Below are positions 36,024-45,900 of a stretch of 64,000 nucleotides of DNA, one piece after another. This stretch comes from Massilia norwichensis. GTDB taxonomy: Bacteria; Pseudomonadota; Gammaproteobacteria; Burkholderiales; Burkholderiaceae_D. The notes beneath the pieces are model-generated. The model made no database searches and was not told where the DNA came from. It was given only the letters and a program-made list of their open reading frames with translations. Numbering within the stretch: position 1 is the stretch's first letter; every line of letters starts with the position of its first letter. The stretch spans positions 1 to 64,000 of the forward strand of contig NZ_JANUGX010000009.1 of assembly GCF_024753245.1 (NCBI RefSeq), in the 5' to 3' direction. A program made the translations under genes and the position numbers.

Positions 36024-38165
36024 ATGAACGGTTTTAGACTGCCGGCCTGGGCCCAGGCAATCGCGGGACGCGGCAACGCGCTGGCGGCGCCTATCCTCAT
36101 CATCCTGCTGCTGTCGATGATGATCCTGCCGCTGCCGGCATTTGCACTCGACCTTTTCTTCAGCTTTAACATCGCGATGTCCGTCATCGTGCTGCTGACC
36201 GCGCTGTACACGGTCAAGCCGCTCGACTTCATGGCTTTCCCGGCGGTGCTGCTGGTGACGACCCTTTTGCGCCTGGCACTCAACGTGGCCTCGACCCGCG
36301 TGGTGCTGACCGAGGGTCACACCGGCGGCGCGGCGGCCGGCAAGGTGATCGAAGCCTTCGGCCACTTCCTCATCGGCGGCAACTACACGGTCGGCCTGGT
36401 GGTGTTCATCATCCTTACCATCATCAACTTCATGGTCGTCACCAAGGGTGCCGGCCGTATCGCGGAAGTGGGCGCGCGCTTTGCCCTGGACGCGATGCCA
36501 GGCAAGCAGATGGCGATCGACGCCGACCTGAACGCTGGCCTGATCGGCGAAGCGGAAGCCAAGCAGCGCCGCTCGGACGTGGCAATGGAAGCGGAATTCT
36601 ATGGCGCGATGGACGGTGCCTCGAAGTACGTGCATGGCGACGCAATCGCCGGCATCCTGGTCACCCTGATCAACGTGATCGGCGGCCTAATCGTCGGCAT
36701 GATCCAGCACGACATGGCCTTCGGCGACGCGGTCAAGAACTACACGCTGCTGGCCATCGGTGACGGCCTGGTCGCGCAGATCCCGTCGCTGATCATTTCG
36801 ATCGCGGCCGGTATGGTCGTCTCGCGCGTGGCCAGCGACCAGGACGTCGGCGACCAGGTGGTCGGCCAGCTGTTCGGCCGCCCGATCGTTATGTACATCA
36901 CCGGCGCCATCATCGGCGGCATGGGCATGATCCCGGGCATGCCGAACCTGGTGTTCCTGCTGCTGGGCAGCGCGCTGTTCGGCGCCGGTTACCTGGTGGA
37001 GAAGCGCCAGAAGAACGCGCCGGCACGGGCGCAGGGCGCGGCGGCAGGCGCCGCAGGCCAGGCCGGCGGGGCAGGGGGCGCGGCCGGCGCCAATGCCGCG
37101 GCCGCCACCACGCCGGCCGAGCAGGAAGAGGCGACCTGGCAGGACGTCATGCCGGTCGACACCCTCGGCCTGGAAGTGGGCTACCGCCTGATTCCACTGG
37201 TCGACAAGGGCCAGGCCGGCGAGCTGCTCAAGCGCATCAAGGGCATCCGCAAGAAATTCGCGCAGGAAGTCGGCTTCCTGGCGCCGCCAGTCCACATCCG
37301 CGACAACCTCGAACTGAAACCCTCGGCCTACCGCATCACGCTGAAAGGCGTGGAAGTCGGCAGCGGCGAGGCGATGAACGGCCAGTTCCTGGCGATCAAC
37401 CCGGGCATGGCCAGTGGCACGCTGCCGGGCCTGGTGACCACCGACCCGGCTTTCGGCCTGCCGGCGATCTGGATCGACGCCGGCCTGAAGGACGAAGCGC
37501 AGAGCATGGGCTATACCGTGGTCGATGCCGGCACCGTGATCGCGACCCACCTGAACCACCTGATCACCACCCACGCTTCGGAACTGCTGGGCCGTATGGA
37601 AGTGCAGGCACTTCTTGACCATCTGGCAAAAGATGCGCCGAAGCTGGTCGAGGACCTGGTGCCGAAGGTCGTGTCGCTGTCGACCTTGCAGAAAGTGCTG
37701 CAGAACCTGCTGCAGGAAGGCGTGCACATCCGCGACATGCGCACCATCATCGAGACCCTGTCCGAGCACACGGGTTCGACCCAGGATCCGAACGACCTGA
37801 CCGCGCTGGTGCGTATCGCCCTCGGCCGCGCCATCGTGCAGCAGCTGTTCCCGGGCACCAACGAGCTGTCCGTCATGACCCTGGACAACCGCCTCGAGCG
37901 CCTGCTGGTCCAGGCCCTGAACGCCGGCGGCGACGGCACCGGCATCGAGCCGGGCCTGGCCGACACCATCGTCCAGCAAGCGGCCAACGCCGCCCAGCAG
38001 CAGGAGGCGATGGGCTTGACGCCGGTGCTGTTGGTACCGGGTCCGCTGCGTACCTTGCTGTCGCGTTTCCTGCGCCGGGCGTTGCCGCAATTGAAGGTGC
38101 TGTCGCATTCGGAGATTCCGGAGACGAAGACGATTCGAGTGACGAGCCTGGTGGGTACGGCCTGA
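36024..38165 (+). CDS. flhA: Flagellar export gate protein FlhA
   Basis: FlhA forms the nonameric export gate. The 713-residue protein has eight or so N-terminal helices (about 20-330), including FALDLFFSFNIAMSVIVLL and the conserved cytoplasmic FHIPEP-region sequence GAGRIAEVGARFALDAMPGKQMAIDADLNAG (about 155-185). A Gly/Ala-rich linker (about 335-370) joins it to the cytoplasmic chaperone-docking domain. Start ATG 36024, with CAAGGAATC upstream, fits the family; the frame extends back to 35961 through the repeat but is not used. The linker, rich in Ala/Gly, is longer than in enteric FlhA. Confidence 0.97.
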   Translation: MNGFRLPAWAQAIAGRGNALAAPILIILLLSMMILPLPAFALDLFFSFNIAMSVIVLLTALYTVKPLDFMAFPAVLLVTTLLRLALNVASTRVVLTEGHTGGAAAGKVIEAFGHFLIGGNYTVGLVVFIILTIINFMVVTKGAGRIAEVGARFALDAMPGKQMAIDADLNAGLIGEAEAKQRRSDVAMEAEFYGAMDGASKYVHGDAIAGILVTLINVIGGLIVGMIQHDMAFGDAVKNYTLLAIGDGLVAQIPSLIISIAAGMVVSRVASDQDVGDQVVGQLFGRPIVMYITGAIIGGMGMIPGMPNLVFLLLGSALFGAGYLVEKRQKNAPARAQGAAAGAAGQAGGAGGAAGANAAAATTPAEQEEATWQDVMPVDTLGLEVGYRLIPLVDKGQAGELLKRIKGIRKKFAQEVGFLAPPVHIRDNLELKPSAYRITLKGVEVGSGEAMNGQFLAINPGMASGTLPGLVTTDPAFGLPAIWIDAGLKDEAQSMGYTVVDAGTVIATHLNHLITTHASELLGRMEVQALLDHLAKDAPKLVEDLVPKVVSLSTLQKVLQNLLQEGVHIRDMRTIIETLSEHTGSTQDPNDLTALVRIALGRAIVQQLFPGTNELSVMTLDNRLERLLVQALNAGGDGTGIEPGLADTIVQQAANAAQQQEAMGLTPVLLVPGPLRTLLSRFLRRALPQLKVLSHSEIPETKTIRVTSLVGTA

Positions 38166-38191
38166 TAAATCGGCCTTCAAAATCCTGCTTT

Positions 38192-38213
38192 GGGGAAATA
38201 GGCATATTTCCCC
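38192..38213 (+). terminator. Possible hairpin after flhA
   Basis: GGGGAAAT/ATTTCCCC (38192-38199 and 38206-38213) forms an 8-bp perfect stem with loop AGGCAT. Only a poor T-rich tract (CCTTTT) follows, so it may attenuate rather than stop transcription into flhF. Confidence 0.4.
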
Positions 38214-38308
38214 GTCCTTTTCCCCCGATGGTTTCCCTGCGGCATCGTCAATAATCCTGTTCAAGACGATTAACCTGCAACACCTGCCTGCAAGCGCGGA
38301 GACCAACG

Positions 38309-39799
38309 ATGAACGTGAAGAAATTTACAGCCCCGACTTCCCGTGAGGCCCTGCGCAAGGTGCGCGATGCCCTGGGACCGGACGCGGTCATCCTGTCGAA
38401 CCGCCCGGTGGATGGCGTGGTCGAGATCCTGGCGCTGGACAACGACGATGTCGCCTCGCTGTCCTCGCCGTCGCCGGAATCGGAAATGGCGGCGCCGCGT
38501 CCCCAGCTGCACCACATGGACGATCTGCCGGCAGCACCGGCCGCACGCACCCTCCACGAAGCAGGCGCGCCTCGTCCCTACGACGCCCCGGCAGCCCGCA
38601 GCTTCAGCAACATCCAGGCCGAGCCGGCCGCATCGGCCGACCTACAGCGCGCCCCGATGCAGCGCCCGGCCATGCCATCCTTCCACGATTTCGAAGAACC
38701 GGCCCCGCACACCTACGCCAACCGCCGCGCACCGCAGCCGGAAACGCCCGCTTTCGACATGGCCGCGATGACCGCCATGATGTCGGCCGCCATCGCCCAG
38801 GCCAAGGAGTCCGCTGCCAACGCCGCCGCCGCCGAGATGCAGGGCATGATGAGCGAGCTGCGCGCCATGCGTGGCATGATGGAGACCCAGCTGTCCGAGC
38901 TGTCCTGGGGCTCGACCCAGCAGCGCGAGCCGCAGAAGGCCGCCGTGCTGCGCGAGATGCTGGCGGCCGGCTTTTCGGCCAGCCTGTCGCGCTACCTGAT
39001 CGACAAGCTCCCGGCCGGCAAGGATGGCGCCGAATCGCTGCGCTGGATCAAGACTGTCCTGGCCCGCAACATCACCACCATGTCGGATGAGGACGCGATC
39101 CTCGACCGCGGCGGCGTGTTCGCCCTGGTCGGCCCGACCGGCGTCGGCAAGACCACCACCACCGCCAAGCTGGCGGCGCGCTGCGTGATGCGCCACGGTC
39201 CCGAGAAGCTGGCCCTGATCACCACCGACGCCTATCGTATCGGCGGTCACGAGCAGCTGCGCATCTACGGCAAGATCCTGGGCGTGATGGTGCACTCCGT
39301 GAAGGACGAGGCCGACCTGCGCATCGCGCTGAAGGAACTGCGCAACAAGCACACCGTGCTGATCGACACCATCGGCATGTCGCAGCGCGACCAGATGGTG
39401 ACCGAGCAGGTGGCCATGCTGACCGAGAGTGGCGCCAACGTGCAGCGCCTGCTGTGCCTGAACGCGACCTCGACCAACGAGACCCTGAACGAAGTGGTGC
39501 GCGCCTACCAGGGCACCGGGCTGGCCGGCTGCATCATGACCAAGCTGGACGAAGCCGCGTCGATCGGCAACGTGCTGGACGTGCTGGTGCGCCAGAAACT
39601 GAACCTCTATTACATTTCGAATGGCCAGCGCGTGCCGGAAGACCTGCACCTGGCCGACCGTGCCATGCTGATCGACCGCGCCTTCCGCAACAAGCGCGAG
39701 GCCGCCGCCCAGTTCAACGACGCCGACCTGCCGCTGATGATGTCGGGCCTGGGCAACCTGAACAACGACCGTTCGCTGCGCGAGGTGCACGTTGGCTAG
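38309..39799 (+). CDS. flhF: Flagellar placement GTPase FlhF
   Basis: FlhF is an SRP-type GTPase that places polar flagella and recruits early basal-body parts. The 496-residue protein has the N-terminal basic domain (MNVKKFTAPTSREALRKV), a long Ala/Pro-rich variable linker (about 60-200), and the NG domain with P-loop GPTGVGKTTTT at 275-285, DTIGMSQRD in place of the canonical DTAGxxxRD, and TKLDEAASIGNVLD near the end. Its presence suggests polar or numerically controlled flagella. It overlaps flhG by eight bases, as expected for a partner pair. Confidence 0.95.
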   Translation: MNVKKFTAPTSREALRKVRDALGPDAVILSNRPVDGVVEILALDNDDVASLSSPSPESEMAAPRPQLHHMDDLPAAPAARTLHEAGAPRPYDAPAARSFSNIQAEPAASADLQRAPMQRPAMPSFHDFEEPAPHTYANRRAPQPETPAFDMAAMTAMMSAAIAQAKESAANAAAAEMQGMMSELRAMRGMMETQLSELSWGSTQQREPQKAAVLREMLAAGFSASLSRYLIDKLPAGKDGAESLRWIKTVLARNITTMSDEDAILDRGGVFALVGPTGVGKTTTTAKLAARCVMRHGPEKLALITTDAYRIGGHEQLRIYGKILGVMVHSVKDEADLRIALKELRNKHTVLIDTIGMSQRDQMVTEQVAMLTESGANVQRLLCLNATSTNETLNEVVRAYQGTGLAGCIMTKLDEAASIGNVLDVLVRQKLNLYYISNGQRVPEDLHLADRAMLIDRAFRNKREAAAQFNDADLPLMMSGLGNLNNDRSLREVHVG

Positions 39800-40661
39800 T
39801 TTTGACTTCGACCAGGCCGAAGGCCTGCGCCGGATGCTGGCGGGCCCCAAGCCGCGCATCGTGACTTTCCTTTCCGCGACCCCGCAGGACGACAAGGGCG
39901 CCATGCTGGTCAACCTCGGCGCTTCGCTGGCGCAGAGCGGCAACGACGTGCTGATCGTCGACGCCTGCGAGCGCGACTACGGCGTGGCCCAGCGCCTGGG
40001 CGTGGACCGCAGCCCGGGCCTGCTGCAGGTGGCGCGCCAGGAGTGCGCGCTGAACCAGGTCATCCAGACCGTGCCGCAGGGGTTTTCCGTGGTGAAGATG
40101 AACGGCGTCGTCCCCGCGTCTTCCAACGTCGTTCCCGCGTCTTCCAACGTCGTTCCCGCGAAGGCGGGAACCCAAGCTTGGATTCCCGCCTCCGCGGGAA
40201 TGACGATAGATGACGCCCGCCGCCTGGCCAAGACCTTCGACGTGCTGGTCAAGCAGTCGGCCGGCAGTATCGTGATCGTCGACGGTGAATTTTCCGACGA
40301 CGACAGCTTCCCGGTGCCGATCATGGCGTCGTCGGAGATCGTGGTGCAGGTCTCGACCTCCGCCACCTCGATCACCAACGCCTACGCGCTGGTGAAGCGA
40401 CTGTCGCAACATCTTGGCCGTCGTCCTTTCGGTATCCTTGTCACCGGCGCTACCGAAGCCGAGGCAAAGGTGGTATACGATAATATGTCATCAGCGGCAA
40501 CACGTTACCTGGCAGTAACGCTGAGCTCCATGGGTTCGGTGCCTGCCGACGAGTACCTGCAGCGCGCCGCGCGCCTCGGCCGCGCGGTGGTCGACGCGTT
40601 TCCGCTGGCGGGCGCTTCGGTGGCATTCCGCCGCCTGGCGGGTCGTTTTGCGATGGCATAA
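39792..40661 (+). CDS. flhG: FlhG/FleN-type MinD-like protein with degenerate P-loop and REP insertion
   Basis: FlhG is the MinD-like partner of FlhF that limits flagellar number. The 289-residue protein keeps the ParA-like fold pattern (VNLGASLAQSGNDVLIVDACERDYGVAQRLG, then GSIVIVDGEFSD). The usual KGGxGKT Walker A is not present; its position reads SATPQDDKGAMLV. Residues about 106-139 (VPASSN repeated, then VPAKAGTQAWIPASAGMT) are encoded by a REP-type repeat cluster inserted in frame. The start is TTG 39792, with GAGGTG upstream, overlapping flhF. It may be a structural partner rather than a working ATPase; some betaproteobacterial FlhG proteins may share the altered P-loop. Confidence 0.8.
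   Translation: MASFDFDQAEGLRRMLAGPKPRIVTFLSATPQDDKGAMLVNLGASLAQSGNDVLIVDACERDYGVAQRLGVDRSPGLLQVARQECALNQVIQTVPQGFSVVKMNGVVPASSNVVPASSNVVPAKAGTQAWIPASAGMTIDDARRLAKTFDVLVKQSAGSIVIVDGEFSDDDSFPVPIMASSEIVVQVSTSATSITNAYALVKRLSQHLGRRPFGILVTGATEAEAKVVYDNMSSAATRYLAVTLSSMGSVPADEYLQRAARLGRAVVDAFPLAGASVAFRRLAGRFAMA
40106..40208 (+). repeat. REP-type repeat cluster (family A) inside flhG
   Basis: Two tandem 21-base units (40106-40126 and 40127-40147, one base different) run into two palindromes, GTTCCCGCGAAGGCGGGAAC (40152-40171) and ATTCCCGCCTCCGCGGGAAT (40182-40201). The first palindrome matches the intergenic copy at 7148 in the same orientation. The whole stretch is translated without a stop. Confidence 0.85.
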
Positions 40662-40673
40662 TTTTAAAAGAAC

Positions 40674-41393
40674 ATGTACACGGTCAAAGGGAAAGCGGAC
40701 AAGAATCATTTGCTGACGGAGCACACGCCGTTGGTGAAGCGTCTCGCCCACCAGATGAAGGCGAAGCTGCCGCCGTCCGTCGAAGTCGATGACCTGGTAC
40801 AGGCAGGCATGATCGGCCTGCTCGATGCGATTCAACGCTACGAAGAAAACCACGGCGCCCAGTTCGAAACCTACGCGGTGCTGCGCATCCGCGGCGCCAT
40901 GCTGGACGAATTGCGCAGCAGCGATTGGCTGCCGCGCTCGACCCGCCAGAACATGCGCAAGGTCGAGCAGGCGATGGCGACGCTGCAGCAGCAGCTCGGT
41001 CGTCCGCCCAGCGAATCCGAGATCGCCAAGTCGCTCAAGCTGTCGCTGGCCGACTACCAGGAAATGCTAGGCGATTCCGGCGGCCACCAGCTGGTCTATT
41101 ACGAAGATTTCCACGACGAAGACGGCAACGACAGCTGGCTCGACCGCTATGCCGTTGACGACGACGATCCGCTGCGCGCGCTGCTCGAAACCGACTTCCG
41201 CCAGGCCGTCATCGATGCCATCGACAGCCTGCCGCCGCGCGAAAAGATCCTGATGGGCCTGTATTACGAGGAAGAGCTGAACCTGAAGGAGATCGGTGCG
41301 GTGATGGGCGTGTCGGAATCGCGCGTGTCGCAGCTGCACAGCCAGGCCGTGGGCCGCCTGCGTACCTATCTGCGGGAGCTTGCGTGGACATAG
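40674..41393 (+). CDS. fliA: Flagellar sigma factor FliA (sigma-28)
   Basis: FliA directs transcription of late flagellar and motility genes. The 239-residue protein has region 2 (VEVDDLVQAGMIGLLDAIQRYE and FETYAVLRIRGAMLDELRSSDW), a region 3 and the region 4 helix-turn-helix (LKEIGAVMGVSESRVSQLHSQAVGRLR). The motif RGAMLDELRSSDWLPRS is specific for FliA. Its predicted target promoters are visible before flgM and flgK. It begins 12 bases after flhG and overlaps motC by ten bases. FlgM, its anti-sigma factor, is encoded at 50104. Confidence 0.97.
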   Translation: MYTVKGKADKNHLLTEHTPLVKRLAHQMKAKLPPSVEVDDLVQAGMIGLLDAIQRYEENHGAQFETYAVLRIRGAMLDELRSSDWLPRSTRQNMRKVEQAMATLQQQLGRPPSESEIAKSLKLSLADYQEMLGDSGGHQLVYYEDFHDEDGNDSWLDRYAVDDDDPLRALLETDFRQAVIDAIDSLPPREKILMGLYYEEELNLKEIGAVMGVSESRVSQLHSQAVGRLRTYLRELAWT

Positions 41394-42127
41394 CCAGCCT
41401 GCTCGGGCTGTTGCTGGCCGTCGCCGGCATCCTGGTCGGCCACACTCTCGACGGCGGCAAGTTCTCCTCGCTGGTGCAGCCGGCCGCGTTCGCGATCGTG
41501 GTGGTCGGCACCTTCGGCGCGGTGCTGCTGCAGACCAAGAAGTCCGCCTTCATCCGCGGCCTGCGCATGCTGCGATGGGTGTTCGCGCCGCCGCCCGACC
41601 GCCGCCAGCAGCTGGCGCGCGAAATCCACCTGTGGAGCCTGTCGGCGCGCCGCGACGGTCTGCTCTCGCTCGAACAGTACATGGCCAAGGCCGATCCTTT
41701 CATCCAGAAGGGCCTGCGCCTGGTGGTCGACGGCATCCATCCGGACAAGCTGCGCAGCTTGCTGTTCACCGAGATTAACACTTACGAAATGCGCGAGCGC
41801 CAGGCGGCCCGCATCTGGGAATCGGCGGCCGGCTATGCGCCGACGGTCGGCATCCTGGGCGCCGTGCTGGGCCTGATCCACGTGATGGAAAACCTCAGCG
41901 ACCCCTCGCGCCTCGGCGCCGGCATCGCGGTCGCTTTCGTCTCCACGGTGTACGGCGTGGGCCTGGCCAACCTGCTGTTCTACCCGGTCGGGAACAAGCT
42001 GAAAGGGATCGTCGCCGAGCGCGTGCTGCAGTACGAGATCCTGACCGACGTGTTCCACGACATCGCCACCGGCGACACCACCCGGGTGCTCGAGGAACGC
42101 ATCGCCTGCCTGATGGCGCAGCACTGA
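41384..42127 (+). CDS. motC: Flagellar motor stator protein MotC (MotA family)
   Basis: This 247-residue MotA/PomA-type stator subunit has four membrane helices, with LLGLLLAVAGILVGHTL at the N-terminus and ESAAGYAPTVGILGAVLGLIHVM (about 145-167) and GIAVAFVSTVYGVGLANLLFYP (about 180-201) as the pore-lining pair. The Pro residues in GYAPTVG and the charged cytoplasmic loop (about 60-135) are typical. Because the gene sits right after fliA and before a MotB-like gene, it is the MotC of dual-stator bacteria. The GTG start at 41384 overlaps fliA by ten bases. Confidence 0.88.
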   Translation: MDIASLLGLLLAVAGILVGHTLDGGKFSSLVQPAAFAIVVVGTFGAVLLQTKKSAFIRGLRMLRWVFAPPPDRRQQLAREIHLWSLSARRDGLLSLEQYMAKADPFIQKGLRLVVDGIHPDKLRSLLFTEINTYEMRERQAARIWESAAGYAPTVGILGAVLGLIHVMENLSDPSRLGAGIAVAFVSTVYGVGLANLLFYPVGNKLKGIVAERVLQYEILTDVFHDIATGDTTRVLEERIACLMAQH

Positions 42128-42145
42128 CCGGGGGCTGAGCACACC

Positions 42146-42880
42146 ATGGCCCGCCGCAAGCGCTTCGTCGAAGACAGCGAGAACCACGAACGCTGGCTGA
42201 TCTCCTACGCCGATTTCATCACGCTGCTGTTCGCCTTCTTCGTCGTGATGTACGCGGTCTCGGTGGTCAATGCCGGCAAGTACAAGGTGCTGTCCGATGC
42301 GCTCGGCGATGCCTTCGGCGGCCGTGGCGCCGCCACCAGGAACGATGCCTCGGTGGAGACCGAACCGCTGGCGCTGCCGCTGTCGAACATCATCGCCCAC
42401 AAGCGGCTCGAGGCGGCCAAACGCGAGCGCGAGCGCCTGGACCTGCTGGCGCGCAAGCTCAATAGCGTGCTGGCGCCGCTGGTCAACAGTGGCAAGGTGC
42501 GCGTCACGCAAACGGCGCGCGGCATCACCGTCGAAATCAACGCCAGCGTGCTGTTCGACGAGGGCGACGCCGGCCTCGCCGGCAACGCGCGCGAAACCCT
42601 CGCCGCCGTTGCCGGCCTGCTGAAGGACGATCCGCATGCGATCGAGGTCGAGGGCCACACCGACACCACTCCGATCGGCAACGCGGCCTTCCCCTCGAAC
42701 TGGGAATTGTCCGCGGTGCGCGCCACCACCGTGGTGCGGCTGTTCATCGAGAACGGCGTGCCGGAACGCCGCCTGGCCGCGGTCGGGCGCGGCGCCAACC
42801 AGCCGGTCGCTTCCAACGACGACCCGGCCGGGCGCGCACGCAACCGGCGCGTGGCGGTCACCATCCTCGCAGAATCGTAG
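42146..42880 (+). CDS. motD: Flagellar motor stator protein MotD (MotB family)
   Basis: This 244-residue peptidoglycan-binding stator subunit has an N-terminal helix WLISYADFITLLFAFFVVMYAVS, in which the Asp is the expected ion-binding residue. A periplasmic linker and a C-terminal OmpA-like domain follow, with VEGHTDTTPIGNAAFPSNWELSAVRAT and RRLAAVGRGANQPVASNDDPAGRARNRRV. It pairs with MotC, 19 bases upstream. The stop codon is directly followed by a perfect palindromic repeat. Ion specificity (proton or sodium) cannot be read reliably. Confidence 0.9.
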   Translation: MARRKRFVEDSENHERWLISYADFITLLFAFFVVMYAVSVVNAGKYKVLSDALGDAFGGRGAATRNDASVETEPLALPLSNIIAHKRLEAAKRERERLDLLARKLNSVLAPLVNSGKVRVTQTARGITVEINASVLFDEGDAGLAGNARETLAAVAGLLKDDPHAIEVEGHTDTTPIGNAAFPSNWELSAVRATTVVRLFIENGVPERRLAAVGRGANQPVASNDDPAGRARNRRVAVTILAES

Positions 42881-42901
42881 GGTGGGCACCCCGTGCCCAC
42901 C
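42881..42901 (+). repeat. Perfect palindrome (family B) after motD
   Basis: GGTGGGCAC and GTGCCCACC (42881-42889 and 42893-42901) flank CCC directly after the motD stop codon. It is related to the repeats between flhB and flhA and may act as a transcript-end hairpin. Confidence 0.6.
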
Positions 42902-42955
42902 ACACCCGGACGAGCTGTGCGCCCGCCACCGCCCCCCATGCGCTAATGTCATGGC

Positions 42956-45900
42956 ATGGAAACAGAAAAACCGCCCGCTTGCCTGCCATTTCCGGTGGTC
43001 GGCATCGGCGCCTCGGCCGGCGGCTACCCGGCCCTGATCACGCTGCTGCAGAACATGCCGCCCAGTTCCGGCATGGCGCTGGTGGTCATCCTGCACCTGG
43101 CGCCGGGCGAGCCGAGCACCGCCGACAGGCTGCTGCAGAGCGCGACCGACATGCCGGTAGTGCAGGTCGGCCATACCATGCCCGTCCTGCCCGACAAGGT
43201 GTATGTGATCCCGCCCGACCGCAGCCTGAGCATGCGCGACGGCGAGCTGGTGCTCGGCCGCCTGGAGCGCAGCCGTGGTGGTCCGGTCGCGATCGACATC
43301 TTCCTGCGCACGCTGGCCGACGCGCACCACGAATACGCGATCGGCATCGTGTTGTCCGGCATGGGGTCGGACGGCACCGCCGGCCTTGCCTGCATCAAGG
43401 AGATGGGCGGCATGACCATCGTGCAGCTGCCGAGCGACGCCGAACACGGCAGCATGCCGCGCTCGGCGATCGGGTCCGGCATGGCCGATTTCGTGCTCCC
43501 GGCCCATGAGATGCCGCGCAAGCTGCTCGAGCTGCGCGATACCCTCGGCGCGATCCGCCGCAAGGCTCACGCCGGCAACCGGCTCGACGGTGTTCCGCTC
43601 GACATGGGACCCTTCCCGGAGGTGACCCTGCGCGACGTGCTGGCGGTCCTGCACGAGCGCACCGGTCACGACTTCACGCACTACCGCCGCTCGACCCTGC
43701 TGCGCCGGCTCGAGCGGCGCCTGCAGGTGCGCGGCACGCCCGACCTGGCGGACTATTACCAGCTGCTGCGGAAGGATTCCGCCGAAGCGCCCGCCCTGAT
43801 GAAGGACCTGCTGATCGGCGTGACCAGCTTCTACCGCGACCGCGACGCCTTCGAGTCGCTCGGCCGGGTAGCGCTGCCCGAACTGTTCCGGTCCGGCCGC
43901 GATCCGGTGCGCGCCTGGGTGGCGGCCTGTTCCACCGGCGAGGAAGCCTATACCGTGGCCATGCTGCTGGCCGACCAGGCCGTGCGCCAGGGCGGCGGCG
44001 CCGACTGGCAGATATTCGCATCCGACATCGACGAGCATGCGATCGGGACGGCGGGCGCCGGCCTGTATCCGATCTCGATAGCGGAGTCCATCCCGGAGCC
44101 GCAGCTGATGCGCTGGTTCACCCGCGAAGCCGACCAGTACAAGGTGCGCAGGAGCCTGCGCGACCGGATCCTGTTCACGCGCCACAACCTGCTGCACGAG
44201 CCGGCGTTCTCGCGGCTCGACCTGATCAGTTGCCGCAACTTCCTGATCTACCTGAACCGGGAGATGCACCGCCACCTGCTGCAGCAGTTCCACTTTGCGC
44301 TGAATCCGGGCGGCTACCTGATGCTGGGGAGTGCCGAGTCGGTGGAGGCGGCCACCGACCTGTTCGTGCCGGTCGACGCGGCGCGGAAGATCTACCAGGC
44401 CAGGCAGGTGGCGCGCTCGCCGGCCTCGCTGGCCGTGCCGCTGCCTTCCGCGGTCCCGGCACCGGCACTGCCCATCGAGGCCGGCGCCGCGGCCGTGCCG
44501 CCCGCCAGCCGGCGCGGGCGGCTGTTCTCGTTCGCCGAGATCCACCTGCACAAGGCGGCCGAGCTGGCCCCGCCCAGCATCCTGCTGGATGCGGAGGGCG
44601 ACATCCTGCACATTTCCGAACAGGCGGTGGGCTTCCTGCGCCAGGCCGGCGGCGAACCGACCCGTGAGCTGCTCAGGCTGGTGCTGCCGGAGCTGCAGCT
44701 GCCCTTGCGGGCGGCCCTGTTCCAGGCCCGCAAGAGCGCAGGCCCGGCCAGCACCGGCCCGCTGCGCTGCGAGCGGGAACAGGGCGCCGGCGCGGTCGAC
44801 CTGCAGGTGCTGCCTTTCCAGGACCCGCATGCGGAAGGGGGCCTGATGCTGGTGCGCTTCGTCGAACTGCCGGAGTTCGCTGCGCAGGCCGCGCCGGTCC
44901 CGCCGCAGGACCAGGCCCTGCTGGACCAGCTCGACGAGGAGCTGCGCCATACCCGCCGCCAGCTGCGCGAGACCATCGAACACGCGGAGGCCGCAGCCGG
45001 CGAGATGCGCATCTACGGCGAGGAGATGCAGGCCACGGTCGAGGAGCTGCGCGCCGCCGCGGCCGAGCTGGAACGCAGCCGCAACGAGCTGCTGTCCGCC
45101 AACCGGGAGCTGACCGCCACCAACCTGGATCTGCGGCGGCGCGCCGAGGAAGCCGCCAAGGCGCACGACGACCTGGGCAACCTGGTGGCGTCGAGCGACG
45201 TCGCCACCATCTTCCTCGACCGCGAGATGCGCATCCTGCGCTACACCCCGCGCATCGCCGACTTCTTCAACGTGATCCCCGCGGATATCGGGCGGCCGCT
45301 GCTGCACATCACCAACCGGCTGGATGCCCCACGCCTTGCCGAAGACGCGGCCCAGGTCTTCGTCACCCTGCAGGTGATGGAACGCGAGGTGCGCAGCACG
45401 GATGGACGCGACTACATCGTGCGGGTGCATCCCTACCGCACCACCCGGCACAGCATCGACGGCGCGGTGATGACCTTCTTCGACATCACCAGCCGCCGCG
45501 CCGCCGAGGAGGCAATGCGCGAGAGCGAGGAGCGTCTGCGCCTGTTCGTCACCGCAAGCTCGGACATCCTGTACCGGATGAGCGCCGACTGGAGCGAGAT
45601 GCGGGTCCTGCAGGGCAAGGGCTTTCTCGCCAATACCGATGCTCCCAGCCGAAGCTGGATCGATACCTATATTCCCGCCGAAGAGCGGCCCCGGGTCCAG
45701 GCCGCGATCTCGCGCGCCATCGCCGAGCGCAGCATTTTCGAACTCGAGCACCGGGTCATCGGCAAGGACGGCGGCGTTGCCTGGACCTTTTCGCGCGCGA
45801 TCCCGCTACTCGATGCCGAAGGAAAGATCGTCGAATGGTTCGGGGCGGCGAACGATATCACCCGCCGCAAGCGCGAAGAAGAAGCCAGGCGCGAGAGCGA

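Noticed and set aside
40106..40160. CRISPR-like or minisatellite reading of the 21-base tandem units
   Set aside because: There are only two full units without spacers, and they run into REP palindromes of a family seen elsewhere in the window.
41366..45751. 1461-codon open frame on the minus strand opposite fliA, motC, motD and cheBR
   Set aside because: It runs antisense across four well-identified genes, is low in complexity (His, Gln, Arg, Gly rich) and results from the strong third-position GC bias.
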